From Marinobacter maritimus (lineage in GTDB: Bacteria; Pseudomonadota; Gammaproteobacteria; Pseudomonadales; Oleiphilaceae): a DNA stretch of 64,000 nucleotides. Where the stretch lies: the NCBI RefSeq assembly GCF_007671675.1, contig NZ_VCGW01000001.1, forward strand, positions 1 to 64,000, in the 5' to 3' direction. Made by a program: the position numbers and the translations under genes. The notes below the pieces were generated by a model. It saw nothing but the letters and a program-made list of their open reading frames with translations, was not told where the DNA came from and made no database searches. Positions 53,699 through 62,449 of this stretch are shown piece by piece; position 1 is the first letter of the stretch, and each line of letters begins with the position of its first letter.

Positions 53699-54973
53699 TC
53701 AGCCCATGTGGAGAAGCATGGATTGCGGTGACTCCAGATAACTCTTCCACAGGTTGTTGAACCGGGCAATGGTACCGCCATCAATAATGCGGTGATCGCC
53801 CGCCCAACTGATTGTCATGATGGCGCGCTCTGCCACCTGACCATTCGCATCAAAGCGCGGCAGCTTCTGGGTACGCCCCAGCGCCACAATCGCTACTTCC
53901 GGCGCATTGATGATGGGTGAGGCGTAGGTGCCGCCCAGTGCACCAATGTTGGAAATGGTAATGGTGCCGCCTTTGAGATCCGCCTGGCTTACCCGGCCTT
54001 CCCGGGCCGCTTCGGTCAGCCGGGTTACCTCGTCCGCAATCTCCAGCAGGGTAAGCTGGCCCACGTTTTTAACATTGGGAACAAGCAGCCCGATTTTGCT
54101 GTCTACGGCCATGCCAACGTTGCACTGGGGCTGGTAGTGGATCTCGGTAACATCCTCGTTGAGCTGGCTGTTAAGCACCGGGTATTCACGCACTGCGAGT
54201 GCGATGGCCTTCATGATGAACGGCATGAGCGTGAGGCGAGAGCCACGGGCTTCTGCTTCGGGCTTTAGCTGCTGGCGCAGGCTCAGCAAATCAGTAACAT
54301 CAATGTCTTCGCTGAAGATAAAGTGTGGAATGGTGGTTGCGGAAACCACCATGCGCTTGGCCATAACGGCCTGCATGCCTTTGATGGGCTCTATGCGCAC
54401 TTCCTGGTTTTGCGCGGCAGGCCTGCGTGCTCCGCTCGTTGAGGCTGGTGAACTGCCGGAGGCAGGCTGTTCCAGATGAGCCAGTACATCGGCCTTGAGT
54501 ATGCGGCCATCTTTGCCCGAGCCCTGGATATTTTCCAGCGTCAGTTCATTCTCGCGAACCAAACGGCGCACAGCGGGGCTGGCGGGCGTGCGCTCCCCGT
54601 CCTGGCGCGTCGACGGGGCTGCTGAAGCGACTGTTTCTGCGCGATCAGAGCTTTGCTTCGGCTCCGCCTGGTTTGCCTCTGGCTCAGAGCTTTTGCTTTC
54701 ATCACGGGCTTTTGCGGGTTCTCCCTCGCCTTCACCGCTTTCATCAATCAGTTCAAACAGCGGCGCATGCACCTTGGCTATGTCGCCTTCTTTCCAGTAC
54801 AGGCGGGTTACCCGGCCCTTGTAGGGCGCGGGAATTTCTACCAGGGCCTTGTCGGTCATAACTTCTGCGACCGGCTGATCTTCTTCGATCAGATCACCTT
54901 CACTCACCAGCCATTTGACCAGTTCACATTCCACGATACCTTCGCCGATATCGGGCAGTATAAAATCACTCAT
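53699..54973 (-). CDS. bkdB: Branched-chain alpha-keto acid dehydrogenase E2 (dihydrolipoyl acyltransferase)
   Basis: 424 residues. Lipoyl domain (about 1-75) with the acceptor Lys in VMTDKALVEIPAPYKG, a flexible acidic/Ala-Pro linker, the E1/E3-binding peripheral domain (about 128-168: TPASPAVRRLVRENELTLEN, GSGKDGRILKADVL), and a catalytic domain ending in the SWAGDHRIIDGGTIARF motif with catalytic His and Asp. It transfers acyl groups from E1 to CoA. ATG at 54973 after AGGAGAAC. No lipoamide dehydrogenase (E3) gene is beside it, so a shared E3 is likely. Confidence 0.93.
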   Translation of the reverse strand: MSDFILPDIGEGIVECELVKWLVSEGDLIEEDQPVAEVMTDKALVEIPAPYKGRVTRLYWKEGDIAKVHAPLFELIDESGEGEGEPAKARDESKSSEPEANQAEPKQSSDRAETVASAAPSTRQDGERTPASPAVRRLVRENELTLENIQGSGKDGRILKADVLAHLEQPASGSSPASTSGARRPAAQNQEVRIEPIKGMQAVMAKRMVVSATTIPHFIFSEDIDVTDLLSLRQQLKPEAEARGSRLTLMPFIMKAIALAVREYPVLNSQLNEDVTEIHYQPQCNVGMAVDSKIGLLVPNVKNVGQLTLLEIADEVTRLTEAAREGRVSQADLKGGTITISNIGALGGTYASPIINAPEVAIVALGRTQKLPRFDANGQVAERAIMTISWAGDHRIIDGGTIARFNNLWKSYLESPQSMLLHMG

Positions 54974-54999
54974 AATTGTTCTCCTGTCCTGATATCAGT

Positions 55000-55977
55000 C
55001 TAGAATTCGACGCTTTCCCGGATGGCCTCATAGACCTTCAGGTGATTGGGGAAGTGCTCTTTTTCAAGCACCAGCGGGAAGGGTGTGTCTATCCCGGTAA
55101 CCCGTGCGATCGGTGATTCCAGATAGAGGAAGCAGCGTTCCTGGATAGTGGCGGCTATCTCACCGGCAAAGCCGCCCGTCAGGGGGGCTTCGTGGGTGAT
55201 TACCAGACGTCCGGTTTTAAGCACCGATTCGGCGACGGTTTCCACGTCCCAGGGCAGGATTGTGCGCAGGTCAATGACCTCGCAGGAGAAGCCTTCTTTT
55301 TCTGCCATCTCGACAGCTTTGTCGATGACTTCCATTTGGGCGCCCCAGCCCAACACCGTGACATCGGTGCCTTCCTTCAGGACTTCGGCTTCGCCTATGG
55401 GCAACTCGTATTCGCCCTCCGGCACTTCGCCTGTAGAGGCTCGATACAAACGCTTTGGCTCAAAGAACAGAGTGGGGTTTGGGTCGTTGATGGAAGCCAG
55501 TAGCAGGCCTTTGGCCTGATGCGGGTTGCGTGGCACAACAATTTTCAAACCCGGTGTGTGGGCAAAATAGGCTTCTGGTGATTGGGAGTGGTACAGGCCA
55601 CCGGCTATGCCACCGCCGTAGGGCGCCCGGATGGTCAGGCCGCCCACATCAAACAGGTTGCCGGACCTATAGCGGAACTTGGCCGATTCGTTAACAATCT
55701 GATCGAAGGCTGGAAATATGTAGTCGGCAAACTGGATCTCGGCCACCGGGAAGGAGCCCTGAGCTGCCAGCCCGTTGGCGAAACCGATAATGCCTTGTTC
55801 CACCAGAGGCGTGTTGAAACAGCGATCTTTGCCGTACTTCTGTTGCAGATTGCTGGTGGCACGGAATACACCACCAAAAACACCCACATCCTCTCCAAAG
55901 CAAAGAACCCGGTCGTTGGTAGCCATCGCGATATCAAGCGCATCGTTGATGGCCTGCAGCATGTTCATCTTGGCCAT
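55000..55977 (-). CDS. bkdA2: Branched-chain alpha-keto acid dehydrogenase E1 beta
   Basis: 325 residues, transketolase-like pyrimidine-binding chain. [60 protein letters not shown], the [20 protein letters not shown] stretch and [20 protein letters not shown] typify E1-beta of the branched-chain complex. The C-terminal domain ([20 protein letters not shown]) follows. It pairs with E1-alpha to bind thiamine diphosphate and decarboxylate 2-keto-isovalerate, -isocaproate and -methylvalerate. It follows bkdA1 with 1 base between stop and start. Confidence 0.94.
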   Translation of the reverse strand: MAKMNMLQAINDALDIAMATNDRVLCFGEDVGVFGGVFRATSNLQQKYGKDRCFNTPLVEQGIIGFANGLAAQGSFPVAEIQFADYIFPAFDQIVNESAKFRYRSGNLFDVGGLTIRAPYGGGIAGGLYHSQSPEAYFAHTPGLKIVVPRNPHQAKGLLLASINDPNPTLFFEPKRLYRASTGEVPEGEYELPIGEAEVLKEGTDVTVLGWGAQMEVIDKAVEMAEKEGFSCEVIDLRTILPWDVETVAESVLKTGRLVITHEAPLTGGFAGEIAATIQERCFLYLESPIARVTGIDTPFPLVLEKEHFPNHLKVYEAIRESVEF

Positions 55978-55978
55978 G

Positions 55979-57163
55979 TTATGCCCCTCCCTGAACGTGA
56001 GCAGCCGACTTGGGATACTCGTCCGGATATTTGCGAATGTGTGCTTTGAGTTTTTCGAACTGCGCGTTCAGCAACGGAGGCACTTCGTCGTAAACATCCG
56101 TTACCAGCGTTTCCAGCGGGGGTGGCGGGAGCTTCTGGGCTCGCTTCATGGTCTCGAGCACTTCACGGCGCAGGCGTTCCTGAAGTTCTTTCTCTTTGCT
56201 CTCGCTCCACCATTTTTTCTTTATGAGCCAGTTCTGCATGCGCAGGATGGGGTCTTTCTCGCGCCATACGGCCTCTTCGTCTTTGCTGCGATAACCGGAA
56301 GGGTCGTCAGATGACGAGTGCGCCGCCAGGCGATAGGTCATGGCTTCAATCAGAACCGGGCGGTTTTCCTCCACCGCCAGTTTGCGGGCGGCTTCGGTGG
56401 CCTGGTAAACGGCCAGTAGGTCGTTGCCGTCTACACGGATGGTGTCCATTTTGTAGCCGAAGCCCCGAGGGGCTATGCCATCGGCTGCAAACTGTTCAAC
56501 GGCGGGAGTGGAAATGGCATAGCCATTGTTGCGACAGAAGAAAATAGCGGGTACGCGATGCACGGCGGCCATGTTCAGACCTGCGTGGAAATCACCTTCC
56601 GAGGCTGCGCCCTCACCGAAATAGACAATAGTGCAGTGCCCGTCACCGGCCATTTTCTGGCCGTAGGCATACCCGGTCGCCTGGGGGATTTGCGTGGCTA
56701 ACGGAGAGGAGATAGTCATGTAATTGAGTTTGCTGGAACCATAGTGAACCGGCATCTGGCGGCCCTTGCCGTAGTCCAGTTCATTGCCGAACAGCTGGTT
56801 CATAAACTCGTCAATGGTGAAGCCGCGATAGGCCAGTGCGCCCTGCTCACGATACTGGGCCATGATCATGTCGGCGTCATCCAGCGCAGCGGTACTGCCA
56901 ATAATGGAAGCCTCCTCGCCAGTGCACTGCATGTAGAAACTCAGGCGGCCCTGGCGCTGGGCGCCAAGCATACGCTCATCCAGCACACGGGTGGTGACCA
57001 TCGCGTGGTAGATTCGCAGAGCTTTCTCTTTGTCGATATCAGGGGCTTTGCCGCCTTTATAGAGCGAGCCGTCCTGTTTCAGAAGTTTGAATGTCGGGAT
57101 GCGGTATTCAGCACCGTCCGTAAAAACAGGGTTATAAACGGTTTTGGACTTTGTTGTTGTCAT
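55979..57163 (-). CDS. bkdA1: Branched-chain alpha-keto acid dehydrogenase E1 alpha
   Basis: 394 residues. Thiamine diphosphate motif [20 protein letters not shown] ... [11 protein letters not shown] (GDG-x(~26)-NN), plus [20 protein letters not shown] and [40 protein letters not shown] and the phosphorylation-loop-like [20 protein letters not shown] are also typical of branched-chain rather than pyruvate E1. First gene of bkdA1-bkdA2-bkdB. ATG at 57163, upstream AGGAAGAGGATTATG. The 57164-57480 gap upstream holds its promoter. Confidence 0.94.
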   Translation of the reverse strand: MTTTKSKTVYNPVFTDGAEYRIPTFKLLKQDGSLYKGGKAPDIDKEKALRIYHAMVTTRVLDERMLGAQRQGRLSFYMQCTGEEASIIGSTAALDDADMIMAQYREQGALAYRGFTIDEFMNQLFGNELDYGKGRQMPVHYGSSKLNYMTISSPLATQIPQATGYAYGQKMAGDGHCTIVYFGEGAASEGDFHAGLNMAAVHRVPAIFFCRNNGYAISTPAVEQFAADGIAPRGFGYKMDTIRVDGNDLLAVYQATEAARKLAVEENRPVLIEAMTYRLAAHSSSDDPSGYRSKDEEAVWREKDPILRMQNWLIKKKWWSESKEKELQERLRREVLETMKRAQKLPPPPLETLVTDVYDEVPPLLNAQFEKLKAHIRKYPDEYPKSAAHVQGGA

Positions 57164-57357
57164 AATCCTCTTCCTGGGGTGATGGCTTGAGGAACAGAAT
57201 GCCCCTTATGAGGGCATCGTTAAGTTACGGAGCCTTGTTCTATCTGCCGGTGTTTTGCCAGAGTATAGAACGCTTTATGCAACCCTGCCGGTGTTGCAAT
57301 GAAGCTCCCGTTGCCAGTCATTCCGGTTTGGGTAAAACCGAGTCGAGCTGTGCAAAG

Positions 57358-57374
57358 TTGACCTTAACGTAAAG
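57358..57374. promoter_or_regulatory. LiuR-like operator before bkdA1
   Basis: TTGACCTTAACGTAAAG is close to the 17-bp palindrome recognised by the MerR-family regulator LiuR, which controls branched-chain amino-acid degradation genes in gammaproteobacteria (consensus near TTTACGTTAACGTAAA; recalled, not checked). It lies 195 bases upstream of the bkdA1 start. The left half-site is imperfect. Confidence 0.45.
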
Positions 57375-57437
57375 TGCGGTTCTTGGGTAGTGTCTGTTGG
57401 GAGAAGATTCTGGTTGTCGACGCTAGAACCCGGAAGG

Positions 57438-57471
57438 CGCGGTTCAAGGCATTAAGGCGCCTCGAACCGCG
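57438..57471 (-). terminator. Terminator-like hairpin after the cytochrome gene
   Basis: CGCGGTTC (57438-57445) and GAACCGCG (57464-57471) pair perfectly around an 18-base loop. It sits 22 bases beyond the stop of the cytochrome c gene (57493), so it probably ends the amine-oxidation operon. No T-tract is seen. Confidence 0.5.
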
Positions 57472-57492
57472 TTGTCAAAGGCGTGATTTAAT

Positions 57493-58017
57493 TTATGGAA
57501 TGACGTCTTCGGGGATATCTATGTTCAGATCTCTTATCTGTTCAATCAGATTACGTCTGTATCCCACCAGATCTTTGATCATCACCCCCCTGTAGGACTC
57601 GACTTCCTTGCCTGTGTAAGGCTTAAAGCCTTTTGGTGCACTACCTCCGGCAATTCCGTCGTCTTTTAGCATCCAGTTAAGCAGCTCGGCCAACTGCGAG
57701 TTGCTAAGCGCAGACAGCGAAGAGCCGGGAACCCGAATGAGGAATTCCCGACCGCCTTCCACCTTGAGGAAATTCCCCACAAAACCTTTCATCATTGGCA
57801 CATCGCTACGAGGTGCGCCCTCGCCGTTTGTCAGATGGCAACCCACGCATTGCAACTGATAATTCACCGACGGTGAATAATTGGCCAGATGCAAAGGCGT
57901 CTGTCGGGCCTCATTGCCAGGAGCTGGTTTTTGATTGGGGTCAGGAATAACCCGTGCCTCCCCCGAAGGGGAGACAACGATCAAGGTTAAAGCCAAAGCA
58001 CAGAAGATCGAGCGCAT
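57493..58017 (-). CDS. Periplasmic c-type cytochrome of the amine dehydrogenase cluster
   Basis: 174 residues from the ATG at 58017 (AGGA upstream), 11 bases after the aauA stop. A longer in-frame start at 58095 overlaps aauA and is unlikely. Signal peptide to ...VVSPSGEA. One haem site, LQCVGCHLTNGEGAPRSDVP, followed by MMKGFVGNFLKVEGG as a potential Met-ligand region and a C-terminal SQLAELLNWMLKDD. The same gene order (aauBEDA then a mono-haem cytochrome) is known from Alcaligenes faecalis. It may carry electrons away from the dehydrogenase or assist cofactor formation. Confidence 0.82.
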   Translation of the reverse strand: MRSIFCALALTLIVVSPSGEARVIPDPNQKPAPGNEARQTPLHLANYSPSVNYQLQCVGCHLTNGEGAPRSDVPMMKGFVGNFLKVEGGREFLIRVPGSSLSALSNSQLAELLNWMLKDDGIAGGSAPKGFKPYTGKEVESYRGVMIKDLVGYRRNLIEQIRDLNIDIPEDVIP

Positions 58018-58028
58018 AGCTATGTTCC

Positions 58029-58550
58029 TCAGGAGGCCACGCCCTTGATAACCGATACGGTGCAATTGTAAACGCTGCTGCTTGTGCCCAGACACCAGTT
58101 AATATCGTTGTTGTTGAAAGGCCGGTACATGGGCTCTTCGCTGTCGTTACGGGTACACGCACACTGAGAGCAGCTATGTTTGCCGCAGCAGTCGTTGTAG
58201 GAAATGATGTAATCGATTCCGTCTGCAGGGTTGCGGCAGGTGCCGACCCAGGTGACAGAAGAGACTTCTGTTCCCGGCGGGCAGCTGGTTGCCGAGCCCC
58301 CGCAACAACTGCAAAGAAATCCGTCAACCGAACAGTAACGCCAGTAGTCACAACTGGTTGGATCACCCGGGTCGCCGGCTGATGGTGTGCCGGCAGCCAG
58401 TGCCTTACCGGTTCGGTCGATAGGAAGAAGGGCTGGTGCGGCCACGCCCACAGCCAAAAATGAGCCAAATTTTGCGACAAACTGGCGTCGCCCCGTTGTA
58501 TTGGCTACATGGCGTGACGAGCGTTCGAAAAAGCGATCAAGAAATTTCAT
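58029..58550 (-). CDS. aauA: Aralkylamine (aromatic amine) dehydrogenase light chain, TTQ subunit
   Basis: 173 residues. A Tat-like leader (TTGRRQFVAKFGSFLAVGVA) precedes a very Cys-rich domain, with disulfide pattern as in TTQ enzymes. CDYWRYCSVDGFLCSCCGG is the aromatic-amine type (methylamine dehydrogenase has GNICDCSGG). The cofactor Trp pair is Trp101 (VTWVGTC) and Trp152 (NDINWCLG), which are cross-linked and oxygenated to tryptophan tryptophylquinone. With the heavy chain it oxidises phenylethylamine, tyramine or similar amines in the periplasm. There is no mauG-like gene in the cluster, as in other aau clusters. Confidence 0.93.
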   Translation of the reverse strand: MKFLDRFFERSSRHVANTTGRRQFVAKFGSFLAVGVAAPALLPIDRTGKALAAGTPSAGDPGDPTSCDYWRYCSVDGFLCSCCGGSATSCPPGTEVSSVTWVGTCRNPADGIDYIISYNDCCGKHSCSQCACTRNDSEEPMYRPFNNNDINWCLGTSSSVYNCTVSVIKGVAS

Positions 58551-58567
58551 TTTATTATTCTCCTTAA

Positions 58568-59179
58568 TCAGGAAGGCGTATGAATACCTGAGGATTCAGC
58601 CTGAGCCTTTATGTAATCCTGAAGGGTTGATGAGCCTAGTAGTTCGGTTTCAAAGAGGCTGTCCAGATGCTCCCTGGAGTTAACGAGGCCTTTGGCTTTG
58701 AGTGTTCCGGCCTGATCAATCAGCACTGCATAAGGTAACTTGCCAATCTGATAGGTCATGCCGACGTCAGGGCTCACGACGTAGGTGGATTTCTCGAGTC
58801 CGGCCTGAGATATGAGTTTGTCATGCTCAAGAGCATCTCCATCACTTACGTAAATCACATCCAGGTCTTTAACAGAGCGGCTCATGGCCTTGATTGCCGG
58901 TATGAGCGACTTACAGATCGGGCAGGAGGGCGAGAGGAAAAAGAGCAGGGTAGAGCGTTCGCTGGCATAGCCAATGTTGATCGGTCGGCCGAAACGGTCT
59001 GGTGCTGTAACCTGCGGTGCAGATTTGCCAACTTCAACGCCCTTATCTAGCATCAGTGCGCCGGCGGGCGCGATTCGTGAGTGCAAAACGCCGATTTGCC
59101 GGATAAGGCCAAGAAGCACCAGCGAACTGGCTATCAACAGCAGCCAAAGCAGAATGTTTGAAACGATGAGTGCTTGCAT
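58568..59179 (-). CDS. mauD: MauD-type thioredoxin-like maturation protein
   Basis: 203 residues. Membrane anchor (IVSNILLWLLLIASSLVLLG) followed by a periplasmic thioredoxin domain with the active-site motif CPICKSLIPA (FFLSPSCPICKSLI). This is MauD (AauD), needed for the many disulfides of the light chain. The C-terminal tail includes the family's LVNSREHLDSLFE segment. Overlapping or tightly spaced with its neighbours: the next gene upstream, mauE, ends at 59181. Confidence 0.92.
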   Translation of the reverse strand: MQALIVSNILLWLLLIASSLVLLGLIRQIGVLHSRIAPAGALMLDKGVEVGKSAPQVTAPDRFGRPINIGYASERSTLLFFLSPSCPICKSLIPAIKAMSRSVKDLDVIYVSDGDALEHDKLISQAGLEKSTYVVSPDVGMTYQIGKLPYAVLIDQAGTLKAKGLVNSREHLDSLFETELLGSSTLQDYIKAQAESSGIHTPS

Positions 59180-59180
59180 C

Positions 59181-59723
59181 TTATTTTTCTCCTGACAGTT
59201 TTAGTAGTAACGGTCTATTGGCAATCCAGAGATCTGTGGCTGTGTAAAGCAGAACCAGAACGACGCCCGCTGCAATCATCACAAAGTTGTCGTGCAGGCT
59301 TAGTGGCCGATCAAGCATGGGCAACAGAGCTACCAAAGCAATGATGGCCAGCAGCAGATTGCGAGCGAGCAAGGCAGGCTGTAACGGCTGTCGCATCGCC
59401 GGGCCGGAACACCCGCAGTCGATGTCTTTGCGGCCTCGGGCCAGATTTATTGCGATGGCCAGTGCATAGACACAGATCATCAAAAATGCCAGAACGCCGG
59501 CGTAAGGCCTGCTGATACTCCATAGCAGACCGGCGGCAATCACGAGCTCTGCGATCGGCAGGGTTCGAGCTGCGGCTGGCACCATCAGCCCTGGAATTAG
59601 CTCGTATTCGTGCACCTGGCGCCGAAACCAGCTGGGGTGCCTGAGTTTATGGCTTGCCGCGCTGGCGAATATAACGCTCAGCGCCAGAGCGGCCGATGTA
59701 CTGATAACAGGATCTATCATCAC
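59181..59723 (-). CDS. mauE: MauE-type membrane protein for amine dehydrogenase maturation
   Basis: 180 residues, four to five membrane helices (ISTSAALALSVIFASAASHK, LPIAELVIAAGLLWSISRPY, VLAFLMICVYALAIAINLAR, ARNLLLAIIALVALLPMLDR). The Cys-containing loop GRKDIDCGCSGPAMRQPL is the hallmark of MauE. It works with MauD in forming disulfides of the light chain, perhaps by feeding redox equivalents across the membrane (DsbB/DsbD-like idea). Separated from mauD by one base. Confidence 0.9.
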   Translation of the reverse strand: MMIDPVISTSAALALSVIFASAASHKLRHPSWFRRQVHEYELIPGLMVPAAARTLPIAELVIAAGLLWSISRPYAGVLAFLMICVYALAIAINLARGRKDIDCGCSGPAMRQPLQPALLARNLLLAIIALVALLPMLDRPLSLHDNFVMIAAGVVLVLLYTATDLWIANRPLLLKLSGEK

Positions 59724-59731
59724 GTCACCTC

Positions 59732-60874
59732 TTAATGGTTCAGTATCAGTGTCGGAGTTTTGGTTACACCTTCCATTGTCCCGTTATGCTCGCCAGTGGA
59801 GAGGTCAAATATCTCCAGGCCGCCTTCAATATTTGTGCCAAGCAGAAGAGGCTTGTCATCTGATGTAGCGCTCAGGCTCCAAATAAGGTTAGGTGATTCC
59901 AGGGTTCCAAGTTTTTCGCCGGTTTCCAGATCAAACTCCCAGATAATCTGGCTTGGATCTTCCCAGTTATAAGCTTTGTGGTCCGGGTGCATCAGTACGT
60001 ACAGTCGGTTGATCCCGGGCGCGGTTGCAATGAGCTGCCAGCCGCCTGGCGCCCAGCCGTCAGCCATTTCTTCCCGCGTGACCAGTGACCAGCGGGGCAG
60101 CAGCTTCGGCTCGTCTCCGGACAGGTCCAGTGGCACGACTTCACCCAATGTGGTCACGAAATAGTAGGTCTCCCCGACGACCGTAGCCCTTTCGACCAAT
60201 TTGACTACGTCCGGATCAAAGAACTTGGTTTTGGTGCGATCTATTTCCTCACCTTCGTCGTTCAACGTAATCATCTGAAGTGAGCCGTCGCCGCACAGGG
60301 ACGCAAACCGCCTCTCTCCTACCGGGTAGTTCAGAATGCACCCGTTGATCGCGATCTCGTTAACCATCTCTTGTTTGGTGGTGTCGACGACTGTCACCGA
60401 CGTCGATGGCGTGAAGTTATAGATATAGACGAACTTGTCATCTGCACTGGGCGCGATGGAAAAGCGTTCAGTCAGGGTAAACGCACGTCGGCTCGGTAGT
60501 TCGAGTTCCCATTTCGTTGAAAGCGTCTGGCTATCCCAGGCAGTTAATACATCGGTGCGCTCCCCGCGCACGTAGCGGGTATAGAAGAAATCTGCGGTAT
60601 AGATGGTTTTCCGATCATGGGAGAGCGTAGCGGGAGCAGCGTGGCCCGTTGGCACCATTCCAAGATATTTCTTTTCGTCGGGATCAATCACAACGACCCG
60701 GGTGGAAACCATGTTGTTGAACTCAAAATCCACCATATAGCTTCGGTGATCATCTGGCGGCGGCAGAGTGGTGCTACCAACGTTTTCGTTTGGCAGGCGC
60801 GCATTCGCACTCGCAGCAATAAGGCTGGACGCTACCACCAGGCAGCACGCCAGTTTTTTGGGTAGATGCATCAT
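59732..60874 (-). CDS. aauB: Aralkylamine (aromatic amine) dehydrogenase heavy chain
   Basis: 380 residues. Signal peptide ending ...LIAASANA. The mature chain is a seven-bladed WD-like propeller typical of the TTQ amine dehydrogenase heavy subunits: HRSYMVDFEFNNMVSTRVVV, MVPTGHAAPATLSHDRKTIY, ADFFYTRYVRGERTDVLTAW, INGCILNYPVGERRFASLCG, ADGWAPGGWQLIATAPGINR, PSQIIWEFDLETGEKLGTLE. It forms an alpha2beta2 enzyme with AauA. ATG at 60874 follows GAGGATTGTA. The upstream gap of 108 bases to the aldehyde dehydrogenase stop may hold an internal promoter. Confidence 0.93.
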   Translation of the reverse strand: MMHLPKKLACCLVVASSLIAASANARLPNENVGSTTLPPPDDHRSYMVDFEFNNMVSTRVVVIDPDEKKYLGMVPTGHAAPATLSHDRKTIYTADFFYTRYVRGERTDVLTAWDSQTLSTKWELELPSRRAFTLTERFSIAPSADDKFVYIYNFTPSTSVTVVDTTKQEMVNEIAINGCILNYPVGERRFASLCGDGSLQMITLNDEGEEIDRTKTKFFDPDVVKLVERATVVGETYYFVTTLGEVVPLDLSGDEPKLLPRWSLVTREEMADGWAPGGWQLIATAPGINRLYVLMHPDHKAYNWEDPSQIIWEFDLETGEKLGTLESPNLIWSLSATSDDKPLLLGTNIEGGLEIFDLSTGEHNGTMEGVTKTPTLILNH

Positions 60875-60982
60875 TACAATCCTCGATGTTATTTTTCTGG
60901 TGTTTAGGTGCGTAGTGCTTCATCGCAGCTTCCGCACCTGATTCGCTCACTGCTCCAATTCCAGGTTCAAAGCAGGCTGTTT

Positions 60983-62392
60983 TTATTTCTTTAAGCTGAC
61001 CACCCTGCTCTGTGTGACCGCTTTGAGCCCTTCAATACCAAACTCGACTCCGTAGCCTGACGCCTTGTTGCCTCCGAAAGGAACCATCGGGTGGATAGCA
61101 CCATGCTGGTTGATCCACACCGTTCCGGCTTCCAGCCGGGTAGCCAGCTTGCTTGCTTCTGCAGGCTTGTCTGCCCACAGGGATGCGCCAAGCCCCGCGT
61201 CAAGCCCGTTCGCAGACTCCACGGCATCCTCCAGATCTCGGTAACGAATGATCGGTAGGGCTGGTCCAAACTGCTCCTCGTCAACCAGCCTCTGGCCGTC
61301 CTTGATATCTCCAACCAGAGTAAGGGGCATGAAGTAGCCTTGGTCCGGTACCTCGCCAAACTCGCGAACATCGCAACCACTTGTTTTGGCGTCAGATACG
61401 AGTTCCTGGACTTTTTCAAACTGCATCTTGTTCTGGAGGGGGCCAACCAGCACAGACTCATCCATGCCATCACCTATTTTCATCTGACTGGCGATTGCGC
61501 TGAGCTCGGCCATAACGGCGTCGTAGTCATCTTCGTGAACATAGAGGCGTTTGATACAGGCGCATGTTTGTCCCATGTTCAGGAATGCACCCCAGAACAA
61601 ATCGTTGGCGATGTTTTTAACGTTTGTTCCGGGCATAACGATGGCTGCATCGTTACCGCCAAGCTCCAGGGTTATAGGTGACAGGTTTTTTGCGGAGGCT
61701 TCGATAATACGGCGACCGGTTGATTCGCTGCCGGTGAACATGATTTTGTTGATCTCAGGGTGATGGGTCAGTTTGCTTCCGATGCTTCCGTCCCCGGTTA
61801 CTGTGTTGAGCACGCCCGCCGGAAGAACCTGGTTGATAAGCCTGACCATCTCCAGTGTTGCAATAGGTGTGTATTCAGAAGGTTTCAGAACGACTGCATT
61901 CCCCATTCTTATGGCCGGAATGATTTGCCATATAGCTATCATCAAAGGCCAGTTCCATGGCGCGATTGCTGCTACAACGCCTAGCGGAACGCGATGCAAG
62001 GTGTCTTTGCGCTCGTCATCCTCGTACACAATCTCGGGAGGCAGATCGAGGCTCGCGGGAACCTGAGTCCACCCAACACAGGCTTGCATCTCAAACCTTG
62101 AGCCCGGGCCGGACAACGGCTTTCCCTGTTCCCGTGTAATCAGTTCCGCCAGATAGTCGGAATTTTCTTCGAGAATCTGAGCAACCCTGTTAATGACGTC
62201 GCGTCGCTCCTTGTCACCTTGCTTTGCCCAGCTATTTTGAGCGAGCTTAGCCGACTGGACAGCGCGGTCGACCTCTTGTTCGTCGCTCTCTGGCGCCATT
62301 CCCAAAGATTGCCCATTGGCAGGATTGAAAATTTCATAACAGCTGACGGGGTCAACAAGCGTTCCGTTCAGGGTATTCCGATAAGTCTGCAT
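60983..62392 (-). CDS. NAD(P)-dependent aldehyde dehydrogenase
   Basis: 469 residues. Standard ALDH fold with APWNWPLMIAIWQIIPAIRM, cofactor loop FTGSESTGRRIIEASAKNLS, catalytic Glu in LELGGNDAAIVM, catalytic Cys in GQTCACIKRLYV, and EEQFGPALPIIRYRDLEDAV near the end. It is encoded between the porin and the amine dehydrogenase, on the same strand, so it most likely oxidises the aldehyde (for example phenylacetaldehyde) produced by the dehydrogenase. Class within ALDH is not resolved by eye. Confidence 0.9.
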   Translation of the reverse strand: MQTYRNTLNGTLVDPVSCYEIFNPANGQSLGMAPESDEQEVDRAVQSAKLAQNSWAKQGDKERRDVINRVAQILEENSDYLAELITREQGKPLSGPGSRFEMQACVGWTQVPASLDLPPEIVYEDDERKDTLHRVPLGVVAAIAPWNWPLMIAIWQIIPAIRMGNAVVLKPSEYTPIATLEMVRLINQVLPAGVLNTVTGDGSIGSKLTHHPEINKIMFTGSESTGRRIIEASAKNLSPITLELGGNDAAIVMPGTNVKNIANDLFWGAFLNMGQTCACIKRLYVHEDDYDAVMAELSAIASQMKIGDGMDESVLVGPLQNKMQFEKVQELVSDAKTSGCDVREFGEVPDQGYFMPLTLVGDIKDGQRLVDEEQFGPALPIIRYRDLEDAVESANGLDAGLGASLWADKPAEASKLATRLEAGTVWINQHGAIHPMVPFGGNKASGYGVEFGIEGLKAVTQSRVVSLKK

Positions 62393-62449
62393 TTCTGATG
62401 TCTCCGACTATTGGTGGCTCCAGGTGAACGGCCTGGTCGGTCGCGGTTA

